A DNA stretch of 42,844 nucleotides from JAZDMK01 sp043800975 (GTDB taxonomy: Bacteria > Bacteroidota > Bacteroidia > Bacteroidales > JAHJDW01), in assembly GCA_043800975.1 (NCBI GenBank), contig JAZDMK010000249.1, forward strand, positions 1 to 42,844. Direction: 5' to 3'. Under the pieces are notes generated by a model. It did no database searches. It saw only the letters and a list, made by a program, of their open reading frames with translations, and was not told where the DNA came from. Numbering within the stretch: position 1 is the first letter of the stretch; the number at the start of each line of letters is the position of its first letter. The position numbers were made by a program, and so were the translations under genes. Below are positions 28,860-38,750 of this stretch, piece after piece.

Positions 28860-31006
28860 TGGATCAAAGGAAAGACATATTATGGAGAGTTTATCTGGTT
28901 TACTTCAGCGTATGTCTGCTTGGATTGATAATCATTGGAAAAGCAATTCACATTCAGTTTGTAGAAGGTGATTACTGGAAGAAAAGAGCCGATTCGCTTA
29001 CATTAAGTTATATCAATATTGAAGCAATCCGTGGCGACATACTTTCTTCGGATGGCAGTCTGCTGGCTACATCCGTACCTAATTATGAAATCCGTATGGA
29101 TATGATGGCGGATGCACTAACCGATGAAATTTTTGATAAGAAAGTAGATTCACTGGGTTTATCACTTGCCAATTATTTTAAAGACAAATCGGCTTCTGAA
29201 TACTCGAAATTACTGAAAAGAGGAAGAATAAAAGAAGAGAGATACCTGCTCATTCGAAAAAATGTTTCTTATAAAGATTTACTGGCATTGCAGAGATTTC
29301 CGATTTTCAAAATGGGTCGAAACCGAGGTGGATTAATTGTAGAGCTTGATACCAAAAAAAGAATTCGTCCCTATAGTTTTCTAGCAAGCCGCACGATTGG
29401 TTTTGAAAGAACCTATCAGATTAAAAAAGGAAATAAAACAATCGACACTACAATCTTCGTTGGTATCGAAGGAGCTTACGACACGATACTGAAGGGTATC
29501 GGCGGAAAGCGCCTGATGCGAAGAATTGCAGGCAATGTATATATGCCGGTGAATGATGAAAATGTAGTTGAACCTCAAAATGGCTGTGATGTAGTAACAA
29601 CCATAGACATCAACATTCAGGATGTTGCAGAAAATGCGCTGATGAAAAGGCTGAAGGAACACAATGCCAGTCATGGTTGCGTTATTCTGATGGAAGTTGC
29701 TACCGGTGATATCAAAGCCATTGCAAATCTTACACGCACAAAAGACGGTACTTATTCAGAGCAATACAACTATGCTATTGGCGAAAGCATTGAACCCGGA
29801 TCTACATTTAAATTAGCATCTGTACTTGCAGCAATGGATGATGGCTTGGTGAACCTCAACACACCTGTGAATACCGGAAACGGAATTTGGGAATACAAAG
29901 GACAAAAGATGGAAGATTCGCATTCCGGCGGATTTGGCACGATCAGTCTTTTAAAAGCTTTTGAAGTTTCTTCTAATGTTGGGATTTCAAAAACTATTGT
30001 AAACTGCTATGGCAGTAATCCACAACGTTTCATCAATAAGCTTTACAAAATGGGGTTGAACAATAAACTCGGAATTGAAATTCCGGGTGAAGGCAAACCC
30101 GATATAAAAAGTGTTTCTAACAAATATTGGTCTCCCGTTTCTCTTCCCTGGATGTCGATTGGTTATGAATTAAGATTGACTCCAATGCAAGTTCTAACGT
30201 TTTACAATGCCGTTGCAAATAACGGGACAATGGTTAAACCCAAATTTGTGAAAGAAATTCGATACGCTGGAAAAGTCAGAAAAACTTTTCCGACTGTTGT
30301 TTTGATTCAACGCATCTGTTCTTTAAATGCATTACGCATGGCTCGTATCATGCTGGAAGGCGTTGTTCAGGACGGCACAGCAAAAAACCTGAAAGATCCG
30401 CACATACGTATCGCCGGCAAAACAGGAACTGCACAAATTGCAAAAGGAAATAAAGGTTATGGTAACGAAGAAGGAAATACAAACATTACATACCGTGCTT
30501 CATTCGTTGGATATTTCCCGGCAGAAAATCCGCAGTTCACTTGCATTGTTGTTGTAAATGCACCTTCGAATGAAGTGTATTACGGAAACTTAGTTGCGGG
30601 TCCTATCTTTAAAGAAATTGCCGAAAAAGTTTATTCCACTCAACTAGAACTTCACGATGAATTAAAACCCGGAAAGCCTGCCAGACTCCCGTTTGCAAAT
30701 GCAGGAAGCAGCAGCGCTCTGAAAAATATTTATTCTGTTCTTGGCTTTTCAGCTTCACTGCCGGGAAGTAATCTGGGATATGTAGCACCCGTTTATAAAG
30801 ATTCCACTCTCTATTTTCTGAACAGAAGTGTAAGTGGAAATCAAATTCCGAATGTAATTGGAATGGGCATGCAGGAAGCGCTGTATCTGATGGAAAGCAT
30901 CGGACTAAAAGTAATAGTAAAAGGAAAAGGACGTGTAACTAAACAATCTGTTCCTGCCGGATCACGCATTGTGAAAGGAACTGAAGTTATTCTTGAATTG
31001 TCGTGA
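28859..31006 (+). CDS. ftsI: Division transpeptidase FtsI (PBP3) with C-terminal PASTA domain
   Basis: A 715-residue class B penicillin-binding protein. An N-terminal membrane anchor (about 9-28) is followed by the pedestal region starting at RGDILSSDGSLLA. The transpeptidase domain has S315-T-F-K318, S371-S-N373 and K521-T-G-T524. It ends with a PASTA domain (about 655-715, PNVIGMGMQEALYLMESIGL), as in SpoVD/PBP2x-type proteins. It crosslinks septal peptidoglycan together with FtsW, encoded downstream. The GTG start at 28859 overlaps the ftsL stop. Its TGA shares one base with the murE ATG. Confidence 0.96.
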   Translation: MDQRKDILWRVYLVYFSVCLLGLIIIGKAIHIQFVEGDYWKKRADSLTLSYINIEAIRGDILSSDGSLLATSVPNYEIRMDMMADALTDEIFDKKVDSLGLSLANYFKDKSASEYSKLLKRGRIKEERYLLIRKNVSYKDLLALQRFPIFKMGRNRGGLIVELDTKKRIRPYSFLASRTIGFERTYQIKKGNKTIDTTIFVGIEGAYDTILKGIGGKRLMRRIAGNVYMPVNDENVVEPQNGCDVVTTIDINIQDVAENALMKRLKEHNASHGCVILMEVATGDIKAIANLTRTKDGTYSEQYNYAIGESIEPGSTFKLASVLAAMDDGLVNLNTPVNTGNGIWEYKGQKMEDSHSGGFGTISLLKAFEVSSNVGISKTIVNCYGSNPQRFINKLYKMGLNNKLGIEIPGEGKPDIKSVSNKYWSPVSLPWMSIGYELRLTPMQVLTFYNAVANNGTMVKPKFVKEIRYAGKVRKTFPTVVLIQRICSLNALRMARIMLEGVVQDGTAKNLKDPHIRIAGKTGTAQIAKGNKGYGNEEGNTNITYRASFVGYFPAENPQFTCIVVVNAPSNEVYYGNLVAGPIFKEIAEKVYSTQLELHDELKPGKPARLPFANAGSSSALKNIYSVLGFSASLPGSNLGYVAPVYKDSTLYFLNRSVSGNQIPNVIGMGMQEALYLMESIGLKVIVKGKGRVTKQSVPAGSRIVKGTEVILELS

Positions 31007-32463
31007 TGAAGAATGCGAAAGACATATTGCAGAATGTAAAGATTATTGAATCTCATGGTTCAACTGATACTCTTGTCGAAAATCTCGCTTTTGATTCCAG
31101 AAAAGTTTCAGATAAAACCATGTTTTTTGCAACACGCGGCACGCAGGCTGACGGACATAATTTCATTGCTCAGGCAATTTATAATGGCGCTTGCGCTGTT
31201 GTGTGTGAAATTTTTCCAGAAACTATTCAAGACGGAATCTCCTATTTTAAAGTTGAAAATGCTAGCCAGGCACTTGGAATTGCGGCCTCTTCATATTATG
31301 AAAATCCTTCACAAGATATAACACTTGTAGGTATTACAGGCACCAATGGAAAAACAACTACGGCTACATTATTATATAACATGGTTCGCGAACTGGGTTA
31401 CAAATGCGGATTGATTTCTACTGTTTGTAATTGCATCGATGATGAAATATTTCCAGCAACCCATACAACTCCCGACTCACTTCATCTGAACAAACTGCTT
31501 CATGATATGGTTGAAAAAGGCTGTGAATATTGCTTTATGGAAGTAAGCTCGCATGCCGTTGTACAGGAAAGAATCAGCGGGCTTCAATTTGCGGGCGGTG
31601 TTTTTACAAATCTGACACATGACCATCTTGATTTTCATAAAACATTTGATGAATACCTGAGAGCAAAAAAATCATTTTTTGATTCACTTCTGAAGGATGC
31701 TTTTGCATTAACGAATGCAGATGACCGAAACGGTGATGTGATGCTTCAAAACACGAAAGCAAGCAAACATACATACGGTTTAAAAAGCATGGCTGATTTT
31801 CGTGCACGTATAATTGAAACTCTATTAAACGGACAGTGTCTTAATATAGATGGTGAGGAAATATGGTGTAAACTGATCGGTAGTTTTAACGCATATAACT
31901 TACTTGCAATATATGCTACCGCACGACTGCTTGGATTTGAAAAAGAAGAATCCCTACTTGTTCTTAGCCGACTCGATGCAGTGGAGGGACGTTTTCAACA
32001 TTTCACTTCAGTAGATAATATTACAGCTATTGTTGATTACGCACACACTCCGGATGCATTGGACAATGTTCTTACAACACTCGGAGAAATACTGCATGAC
32101 GATGCATCGCTGATAACGGTTGTTGGTTGTGGTGGAGATCGGGATCCGATCAAGCGACCTGTCATGGCCGGAATTGCCGTAAGTAAAAGTGACAAAGTTG
32201 TTCTTACTTCTGATAACCCACGCAGCGAAGACCCCGAAGATATTCTTGATCAAATGATGGCTGGCGTTCCGAAAACTGAAGTAAGAAAAGTTTTCAGAAT
32301 CACATCGCGGAAAGAAGCCATTCATGCAGCCGTTAACATGGCCATCCCTGGAGATATCATTCTTGTTGCAGGAAAAGGACACGAAAAATACCAGGAAATA
32401 AAAGGAGTAAAATATCCATTTGATGACTGGTCTGTATTAACCGAAACACTAACTATTCAATAA
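31006..32463 (+). CDS. murE: UDP-MurNAc-L-Ala-D-Glu:meso-diaminopimelate ligase MurE
   Basis: A 485-residue Mur ligase that adds the third amino acid of the stem peptide. The ATP-binding loop is GTNGKTT (112-118). The motif D403-N-P-R406 in the C-terminal domain is the meso-DAP specificity signature, so the peptidoglycan is predicted to be DAP-type. SSHAVVQERI and LTHDHLDFH are also diagnostic. I chose ATG 31006, whose first base is the last base of the ftsI stop; a GTG one codon earlier at 31003 is possible. mraY follows after 11 bp. There is no murF between them, unlike in Proteobacteria. Confidence 0.96.
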   Translation: MKNAKDILQNVKIIESHGSTDTLVENLAFDSRKVSDKTMFFATRGTQADGHNFIAQAIYNGACAVVCEIFPETIQDGISYFKVENASQALGIAASSYYENPSQDITLVGITGTNGKTTTATLLYNMVRELGYKCGLISTVCNCIDDEIFPATHTTPDSLHLNKLLHDMVEKGCEYCFMEVSSHAVVQERISGLQFAGGVFTNLTHDHLDFHKTFDEYLRAKKSFFDSLLKDAFALTNADDRNGDVMLQNTKASKHTYGLKSMADFRARIIETLLNGQCLNIDGEEIWCKLIGSFNAYNLLAIYATARLLGFEKEESLLVLSRLDAVEGRFQHFTSVDNITAIVDYAHTPDALDNVLTTLGEILHDDASLITVVGCGGDRDPIKRPVMAGIAVSKSDKVVLTSDNPRSEDPEDILDQMMAGVPKTEVRKVFRITSRKEAIHAAVNMAIPGDIILVAGKGHEKYQEIKGVKYPFDDWSVLTETLTIQ

Positions 32464-32474
32464 AATAAGGTGAT

Positions 32475-33734
32475 ATGTTGTATTACTTATTTCAATATCT
32501 AGATAAAGAATTAGACTTCCCCGGAGCCGGAGTATTTCACTACATCTCATTCCGGGCTTCGATGGCAATTATTTTTTCGCTGATTATTTCATTGATCATC
32601 GGAAAACGAATTATCAAATTTCTTCGCGAGAAGCAGGTTGGCGAAAGCGTTCGAAATCTTGGTTTGGATGGGCAAATGCAAAAAGAAGGTACACCTACTA
32701 TGGGTGGTCTGATTATTCTTGCTTCTATATTAATTCCAACTTTACTATTTGCCCGAATTGATAATATTTATGTAGTTATGATGCTCGTTGCAACAATCTG
32801 GTTGGGCTTTATCGGATTCATTGATGACTATATTAAAGTATTTAAAAAAGACAAAAAAGGACTTCACGGAAAATTTAAAATTCTTGGACAAGTAGGATTG
32901 GGGCTTATTGTAGGCGCGCTCATGTATTTTCATCCGGATATTGTGATACGGGAAAAAATGCCAGTTACACAAACAATCACAGTAGATGCAGCTAAACCAA
33001 TTGAAAATATTAACGCCGCAAACTTACAGCAGAACTATAAAAGCGAGCATGTAAAGTCGACAAAAACAACTATTCCGTTTTTCAAAAACAACGAATTTGA
33101 TTACTCCGTTCTTATTGATTGGATGGGTGGAAATGCATCCAAATGGCTCTTTCTTCTCTTTATTCCAATTATCATAATCATAGTAACCGCCGTTTCAAAC
33201 GGTGCAAATATGACCGATGGGCTCGATGGGCTTGCAACCGGAACATCAGCAATCATAGGAAGTACACTAGGTATCCTCGCTTATGTTTCGGGTAATACTG
33301 TCTTTGCCAATTATCTGAATATAATGTACATTCCGGGTACCGAAGAGCTTGTAATTTTCATCAGCGCCTTTGTGGGAGGCTGTGTTGGATTTCTTTGGTA
33401 CAACTCCTATCCTGCTCAAATTTTTATGGGTGATACCGGATCTCTTTCACTGGGAGGAATCATTGCTGTATTCGCCATTATCATTCGAAAAGAATTACTG
33501 ATCCCGATTTTATGCGGCATTTTCCTCGTTGAAAATGTTTCGGTTATGCTGCAGGTAAGTTGGTTCAAATATACCAAACGCAGGTTTGGAACAGGACGAA
33601 GGATATTCCTTATGTCGCCATTACATCACCATTATCAGAAAAAAGGTTATCACGAATCGAAGATTGTGATGCGGTTTTTCATTATTGGAATTGTGCTGGC
33701 GGTAATGACGTTCGTTACACTGAAACTGCGTTAA
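32475..33734 (+). CDS. mraY: Phospho-MurNAc-pentapeptide translocase MraY
   Basis: A 419-residue integral membrane enzyme that joins phospho-MurNAc-pentapeptide to undecaprenyl phosphate, forming lipid I. Diagnostic sequences are GTPTMGG, FIDDYIKV, NMTDGLDGLATG (catalytic aspartates), FMGDTGSLSLGG and LHHHYQKKGYHESK. It is about 60 residues longer than E. coli MraY because of a hydrophilic insertion (about residues 160-215, TITVDAAKPIENINAANLQQ onward) between membrane segments, probably periplasmic. A Shine-Dalgarno-like AAGGTGA precedes the ATG, which is uncommon in this window. Confidence 0.96.
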   Translation: MLYYLFQYLDKELDFPGAGVFHYISFRASMAIIFSLIISLIIGKRIIKFLREKQVGESVRNLGLDGQMQKEGTPTMGGLIILASILIPTLLFARIDNIYVVMMLVATIWLGFIGFIDDYIKVFKKDKKGLHGKFKILGQVGLGLIVGALMYFHPDIVIREKMPVTQTITVDAAKPIENINAANLQQNYKSEHVKSTKTTIPFFKNNEFDYSVLIDWMGGNASKWLFLLFIPIIIIIVTAVSNGANMTDGLDGLATGTSAIIGSTLGILAYVSGNTVFANYLNIMYIPGTEELVIFISAFVGGCVGFLWYNSYPAQIFMGDTGSLSLGGIIAVFAIIIRKELLIPILCGIFLVENVSVMLQVSWFKYTKRRFGTGRRIFLMSPLHHHYQKKGYHESKIVMRFFIIGIVLAVMTFVTLKLR

Positions 33735-33744
33735 TGTTCATTTT

Positions 33745-35088
33745 TTGAAAGCGTTCATTGTCATATTGGGTGGAGGAGAAAGCGGCACAGGCGCTGCTTT
33801 ACTGGCTAAGAAAAAAGGGTTGGATGTATTTCTCTCTGATTCGGGATTGATTCGAAATCCTTTTCGCGAAAAGCTTTTAGAAGAAAATATTTCTTTTGAA
33901 GAAAAAAATCATTCTGAAGAAATCATTCTGAAAGCAACAGAAATTATCAAAAGTCCGGGCATTCCGGATGATGCCGTTATTGTCAGAAAAGCACGCAGAA
34001 AAAAAATTCCAGTGATATCAGAAATTGAATTTGCAGGCAGATATGCAAAAGGAAAAAAAATCTGTATCACAGGAAGCAACGGAAAAACTACAACCACAAG
34101 GCTAACGCATCACATTTTTACCCGCGCTGGAAAAGATGCAGCGTTGGTTGGGAATGTGGGAAACAGTTTTGCCGCAGCAGTAGCTGAACGGGATTACGAT
34201 TACTACATCATCGAGCTGAGCAGTTTTCAACTGGATGGCATGTATGACTTTCGTGCTGACACAGCCATTCTCCTCAACATTACACCCGATCACCTTGACA
34301 GGTACAAAAACAAAATGCGCAACTATGTGAAATCGAAATTCAGGATTACACAGAATATGCGCAGTAAAGACACATTTATTTTTTGCAACGATGACCCAAC
34401 AATTATGAAACAAATGAAAAGAAATTCGCTTCCGTCAAAACAGTTTCCATTTTCTATTATGACAAAAGTAGAACGTGGTGCACATCTATCCGGCAACGAC
34501 ATTCTGCTAGACTTGAAGTCTGGCGGATCCTCCAAGCTGATGACCATACAGTCGCTGGCTCTGCAGGGTAAACACAATCTTTACAATTCGATGGCAGCCG
34601 GAATTGCAGCACGAGCCTATGACATACGAAACACTGTGATAAAGGAAAGTCTGTCTGATTTTCAAAACATCGAGCACAGGCTTGAATATGTTACGAATGT
34701 TCACGGAATCGAATTCATCAATGATTCAAAAGCCACCAATGTTAATTCAACATGGTATGCCCTTGAAAGCATGTCAAAACCGGTGATTTGGATTGTAGGC
34801 GGCATTGATAAAGGAAACGATTACTCTATTCTTTTTGACATGGTAAAAGAAAAAGTAAAAGGGATTGTGTGTCTTGGAAAAAGCAATTCGAAGATTATGA
34901 AAATTTTCTCCGGAATAGTGCCGAACATTACAGAAGCATCTAATGCAGATGAAGCCGTTAAGCGCGCCTATGACATGGGAAGCAACGGAGATGTTGTTTT
35001 GCTTTCACCCGCTTGCGCCAGTTTCGATTTGTTTGAGAATTATGAAGATCGTGGAATCCGTTTTAAAAACGCTGTATACGAACTGTAA
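33745..35088 (+). CDS. murD: UDP-MurNAc-L-alanine:D-glutamate ligase MurD
   Basis: A 447-residue Mur ligase adding D-glutamate as the second residue of the stem peptide. The N-terminal nucleotide-sugar site is VILGGGESGTGAALLA. The ATP loop is GSNGKTTT (from residue 110). ELSSFQLDGM, LNITPDHLDRY, FINDSKATN and LSPACASFDLFENYEDRG are classical MurD sequences. It starts with TTG at 33745. This gives the expected N-terminus, and no ATG in frame lies close by. It follows mraY after 10 bp and precedes ftsW after 5 bp. Confidence 0.95.
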   Translation: MKAFIVILGGGESGTGAALLAKKKGLDVFLSDSGLIRNPFREKLLEENISFEEKNHSEEIILKATEIIKSPGIPDDAVIVRKARRKKIPVISEIEFAGRYAKGKKICITGSNGKTTTTRLTHHIFTRAGKDAALVGNVGNSFAAAVAERDYDYYIIELSSFQLDGMYDFRADTAILLNITPDHLDRYKNKMRNYVKSKFRITQNMRSKDTFIFCNDDPTIMKQMKRNSLPSKQFPFSIMTKVERGAHLSGNDILLDLKSGGSSKLMTIQSLALQGKHNLYNSMAAGIAARAYDIRNTVIKESLSDFQNIEHRLEYVTNVHGIEFINDSKATNVNSTWYALESMSKPVIWIVGGIDKGNDYSILFDMVKEKVKGIVCLGKSNSKIMKIFSGIVPNITEASNADEAVKRAYDMGSNGDVVLLSPACASFDLFENYEDRGIRFKNAVYEL

Positions 35089-35093
35089 TAATA

Positions 35094-36296
35094 ATGAGCG
35101 AAGCAATCGAAAATAAAGCACCCAGTTTTTTCCGGGGAATAAAAGGTGACAAAGTCATCTGGGCAGTGGTCATACTTTTGTCGATCATGTCCATTCTGGC
35201 TGTATATAGTTCAACGGGTACACTGGCTTACAAACAAAGAGATGGCAACACCGAATATTTTCTCATCAAACATGGAGGCATTCTTCTTTTTGGATTATTT
35301 CTTATGTATGTGGCACATTTGATTAAGTACACGTATTATTCGCGCATTGCACAAATTTTATTGCTTATAACTTATCCGCTTTTGATTTTGACTTTATTCA
35401 TGGGAACCAACCTGAATGAGGCCAGCCGCTGGCTGACATTGCCCGGGACATCGATGACATTTCAAACATCCGATTTGGCAAAGCTTGCACTCATAATGTA
35501 TATCGCACGATTGCTTGCAAAAAAACAAGACGAAATTAAAGATTTTAAATCTGCTTTTCTTCCTATCATGTTGCCAGTACTGATTATTTGTGCACTGATT
35601 CTGCCGGGTAATTTATCCACATGCATGATGGTTATGGCGACTGCCCTGATATTAATGTTTATCGGCAGGATGAATATGAAATATCTACTCGGATTTGTTG
35701 GCGCAGGTTTGGCGATGGTAACTATTTTCATCATGATTGCGCTTAACTCTCCGAATAAAGGACGTGCCGGCACCTGGATGAATCGTATTGACAACTTTTT
35801 TAAACCAAACAGTAAAGATAATTACCAGGTTGAACAGGCAAAAATTGCAATTGCAACAGGAGGAATTATAGGAAAACTACCAGGCAACAGCACACAAAGA
35901 AACTTTTTACCTCACCCCTACTCCGATTTTATTTTTGCCATCATCCTCGAAGAATACGGACTGCTTGGAGGATTCGTAATTTTGATGCTCTACCTTATTC
36001 TATTATATAGGGCCGCGCATATAGCGACGAAATGCGATCGTATCTTCCCCGCCCTTTTGGTGACGGGCTGTGCGCTGATGCTCGTCTTTCAGGCACTCGT
36101 TAATATGGCTGTTGCTGTAAATCTGATGCCCGTTACAGGTCAGCCTTTACCGCTGATTAGTATGGGCGGAACATCTTTATGGTTTACTAGTATTTCGATT
36201 GGAATAATCCTGAGTGTTAGTCGAAGTACAGAAGATGAAGAGTCTGAAGAAAAAACACAAGAAATTAAAAACGAACCGGAACATGGAATTGCCTGA
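35094..36296 (+). CDS. ftsW: Septal peptidoglycan polymerase FtsW (SEDS family)
   Basis: A 400-residue multi-pass membrane protein with about ten hydrophobic helices. SEDS signatures are ASRWLTLPGTSMTFQTSDLAK, FLPHPYSDFIFAIILEEYG (each slightly abbreviated here) and PVTGQPLPLISMGGTSLW. FtsW polymerises glycan strands from lipid II and works with the transpeptidase FtsI, encoded upstream. The C-terminal tail is short, charged and cytoplasmic (EDEESEEKTQEIKNE). Its last 14 bp overlap the start of murG. Confidence 0.96.
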   Translation: MSEAIENKAPSFFRGIKGDKVIWAVVILLSIMSILAVYSSTGTLAYKQRDGNTEYFLIKHGGILLFGLFLMYVAHLIKYTYYSRIAQILLLITYPLLILTLFMGTNLNEASRWLTLPGTSMTFQTSDLAKLALIMYIARLLAKKQDEIKDFKSAFLPIMLPVLIICALILPGNLSTCMMVMATALILMFIGRMNMKYLLGFVGAGLAMVTIFIMIALNSPNKGRAGTWMNRIDNFFKPNSKDNYQVEQAKIAIATGGIIGKLPGNSTQRNFLPHPYSDFIFAIILEEYGLLGGFVILMLYLILLYRAAHIATKCDRIFPALLVTGCALMLVFQALVNMAVAVNLMPVTGQPLPLISMGGTSLWFTSISIGIILSVSRSTEDEESEEKTQEIKNEPEHGIA

Positions 36297-37392
36297 AATT
36301 CGCATATTGATAAGCGGTGGTGGTACGGGAGGACATATCTTTCCGGCTGTGGCAATTGCCAATGCATTGAAGGAAAAACTTCCGGGTTGTAAAATACTAT
36401 TTGCTGGTGCTAACGGGCGCATGGAAATGCAAAAGGTTCCGCAGGCAGGTTATGAAATTCAGGGAATCGATATCAGCGGATTTCAAAGAAAAAATCTTTT
36501 TAAAAATATTTCACTTCCCATTAAAATAATTCGCAGTTTGCGCAAAGCAAAACAAATCATTAAACAGTTTTCGCCAGATGTGGTAGTAGGAACAGGCGGC
36601 TATGCAAGCGGACCTGTGCTTCGTGTAGCAACTAAAAAAGGAATCCCTTCTCTTATTCAGGAACAAAATTCTTATCCGGGAATTACAAATAAAATTCTTT
36701 CAAGGCGCGTAAATAAAATCTGTGTTGCCTATTCGGGCATGGAAAAGTTTTTCCCGAAAGAAAAAATTATTCTGCTTGGAAATCCCGTTCGGCAAGATAT
36801 TTCAGGAATCGAAAATAAAAAAGCAGAAGCCCACGAGTTATTTAATCTTGAACCGGACAGACCTGTGTTGCTGGTTGTGGGAGGAAGCCTGGGTGCACTT
36901 ACGGTAAATGAAAGCATGGAACGCAGCCTGAAACTTTTTGAGGAAAATAATGTGCAGCTGATCTGGCAAACAGGTAAAGGTTTCTTTGAAAAAGCATTGG
37001 GAAAAATTCTGGAAACAGAATCAAAATATATGAAAGCATTTGATTTTATTCAGCGAATGGATCTAGCATATGCAGCAGCAGATGTTGTTGTTTCACGTGC
37101 AGGTGCTATTGCAATTTCCGAACTGTGCTTATGTGGGAAACCCTGTATTCTTGTTCCATCACCAAACGTAGCAGAAGATCATCAAACAAAAAATGCCTTA
37201 TCACTCACCGATAAAAATGCAGCCTGGCTGGTGAAGGATATAGAAGCACGTGAAATTCTCGGAAAGAAAGCGATTGAATTGCTGGGTAATTCTGAAGAAA
37301 AAAACAAACTGAGTATAAACATCAAAGCACTTGCCTTCCCGAAGGCTGCCGAAAACATTGCCAACGAAGTTATCGCATTGATTAAAAAATGA
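36283..37392 (+). CDS. murG: UDP-GlcNAc:lipid I N-acetylglucosaminyltransferase MurG
   Basis: A 369-residue GT-B glycosyltransferase that converts lipid I to lipid II at the inner face of the membrane. The N-terminal glycine-rich loop is ISGGGTGGHIFPA. VGTGGYASGP, QEQNSYPG, VGGSLGA and SRAGAIAISELCLCGKP are all expected MurG motifs. I use the ATG at 36283 (MELPEIRILISGG), 14 bp inside ftsW. The open frame from 36214 would add 23 lysine-rich residues that merely read ftsW in another frame. murC follows with a 4-bp ATGA overlap. Confidence 0.96.
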   Translation: MELPEIRILISGGGTGGHIFPAVAIANALKEKLPGCKILFAGANGRMEMQKVPQAGYEIQGIDISGFQRKNLFKNISLPIKIIRSLRKAKQIIKQFSPDVVVGTGGYASGPVLRVATKKGIPSLIQEQNSYPGITNKILSRRVNKICVAYSGMEKFFPKEKIILLGNPVRQDISGIENKKAEAHELFNLEPDRPVLLVVGGSLGALTVNESMERSLKLFEENNVQLIWQTGKGFFEKALGKILETESKYMKAFDFIQRMDLAYAAADVVVSRAGAIAISELCLCGKPCILVPSPNVAEDHQTKNALSLTDKNAAWLVKDIEAREILGKKAIELLGNSEEKNKLSINIKALAFPKAAENIANEVIALIKK

Positions 37393-38750
37393 ATCTGGAG
37401 AACACACATAAAATATATTTTATCGGCATTGGCGGAATCGGAATGAGTGCCCTTGCACGCTACTTCAAAAACAAAGGAGTTAGTGTAAGTGGTTATGATA
37501 AAACGGCAACATCTCTTACAAAAGAGCTGGAAGCAGAAGGAATTCCTGTTCATTATGAAGAAAATATTTCACTGATTCCAAAAGATGCTGAGTTGATTGT
37601 TTACACACCAGCAGTTCCACAGGATCACAAAGAATTAAATTTCTTCAAAGAAAATAAATATGAAGTTGTTAAGCGTTCTGAAGTGTTAGGTGAAATTACG
37701 AAGCATCATTTCACCATAGCTATTGCGGGCACACACGGAAAGACTAGTATTTCATCAATGACAGCGCACGTGCTTAAACAATCCGGATTGAAAATTACTG
37801 CATTCATTGGTGGCATTTCACAAAACTTCAGCTCCAATATTTTAATGGATGATAATCCTGATGTACTAATCGTGGAAGCGGATGAATACGACCGTTCGTT
37901 CCACACACTGAATCCGGACATCGCAATTATCTCTTCTGTTGATGCCGATCATCTCGACATTTATGGAAATTATGAAAACCTGCTGGAGTCATTTAAAATC
38001 TTTGCTTCAAAAATTAAAGCGGGTGGAAAGTTGATTCGTAAAGCAGAAATTGGAAAAGAAAAATTAAGCAGTCAGAACGAATTCACTTATTCTGTCAATA
38101 GCGAAGCCGATTATACGGCGATCAATATTATGCAGGAAGATGGCGGTTTTGTTTATGGTATAAAAAATTCAACTGAAACAATTGAAAATATTCATACCGG
38201 CACTTCCGCATTTTTTAATATTGAGAATTCAATTCCTGCTGCCGTAGTTGCAAAACATTTTAATATTTCGAATGATAAAATTAGAAATGCAATTTCCTCT
38301 TTCCGCGGTGTAAAGAGACGTTTCGAACTGATTGCACAAAACGCAGATACGATCTATATAGATGATTATGCACATCATCCCGAAGAGTTAAAGCAATGTA
38401 TTCTTTCGGCGAGAAAACTTTTTCCCGATAAAAAAATTACAGGCGTTTTCCAACCCCATCTGTATTCACGTACACGGGACCTGGCAGATGAATTTGCAGA
38501 AAGCCTTTCACAATTGGATGAAGTTATCATACTGGATATTTACCCTGCTCGCGAATTGCCTATTCCCGGGGTGAGTCCGGAAATGATTCTTGAGAAAATG
38601 AACGTGAAGAATAAATGTTCATGCAAAAAAGAAGATTTAATTAATCTGCTGAAAAGTTCTTCAATTGAAGTATTACTTACACTGGGAGCTGGCGATATTG
38701 ATCAGCTGGTTGAACCCATAAAAGAATGGATAGAAAATAAAAACAAATGA
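37389..38750 (+). CDS. murC: UDP-N-acetylmuramate:L-alanine ligase MurC
   Basis: A 453-residue Mur ligase that adds L-alanine to UDP-MurNAc, the first peptide step. Motifs are IGIGGIGMSALARY at the N-terminus, the ATP loop AGTHGKTS, EADEYDRSF, DADHLDIY and YAHHPEEL followed by FQPHLYSRT in the C-terminal domain. The order murG-murC-ftsQ, all joined by 4-bp ATGA overlaps, points to tight translational coupling. murB and ddl, which often sit beside murC, are absent. Confidence 0.96.
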   Translation: MNLENTHKIYFIGIGGIGMSALARYFKNKGVSVSGYDKTATSLTKELEAEGIPVHYEENISLIPKDAELIVYTPAVPQDHKELNFFKENKYEVVKRSEVLGEITKHHFTIAIAGTHGKTSISSMTAHVLKQSGLKITAFIGGISQNFSSNILMDDNPDVLIVEADEYDRSFHTLNPDIAIISSVDADHLDIYGNYENLLESFKIFASKIKAGGKLIRKAEIGKEKLSSQNEFTYSVNSEADYTAINIMQEDGGFVYGIKNSTETIENIHTGTSAFFNIENSIPAAVVAKHFNISNDKIRNAISSFRGVKRRFELIAQNADTIYIDDYAHHPEELKQCILSARKLFPDKKITGVFQPHLYSRTRDLADEFAESLSQLDEVIILDIYPARELPIPGVSPEMILEKMNVKNKCSCKKEDLINLLKSSSIEVLLTLGAGDIDQLVEPIKEWIENKNK

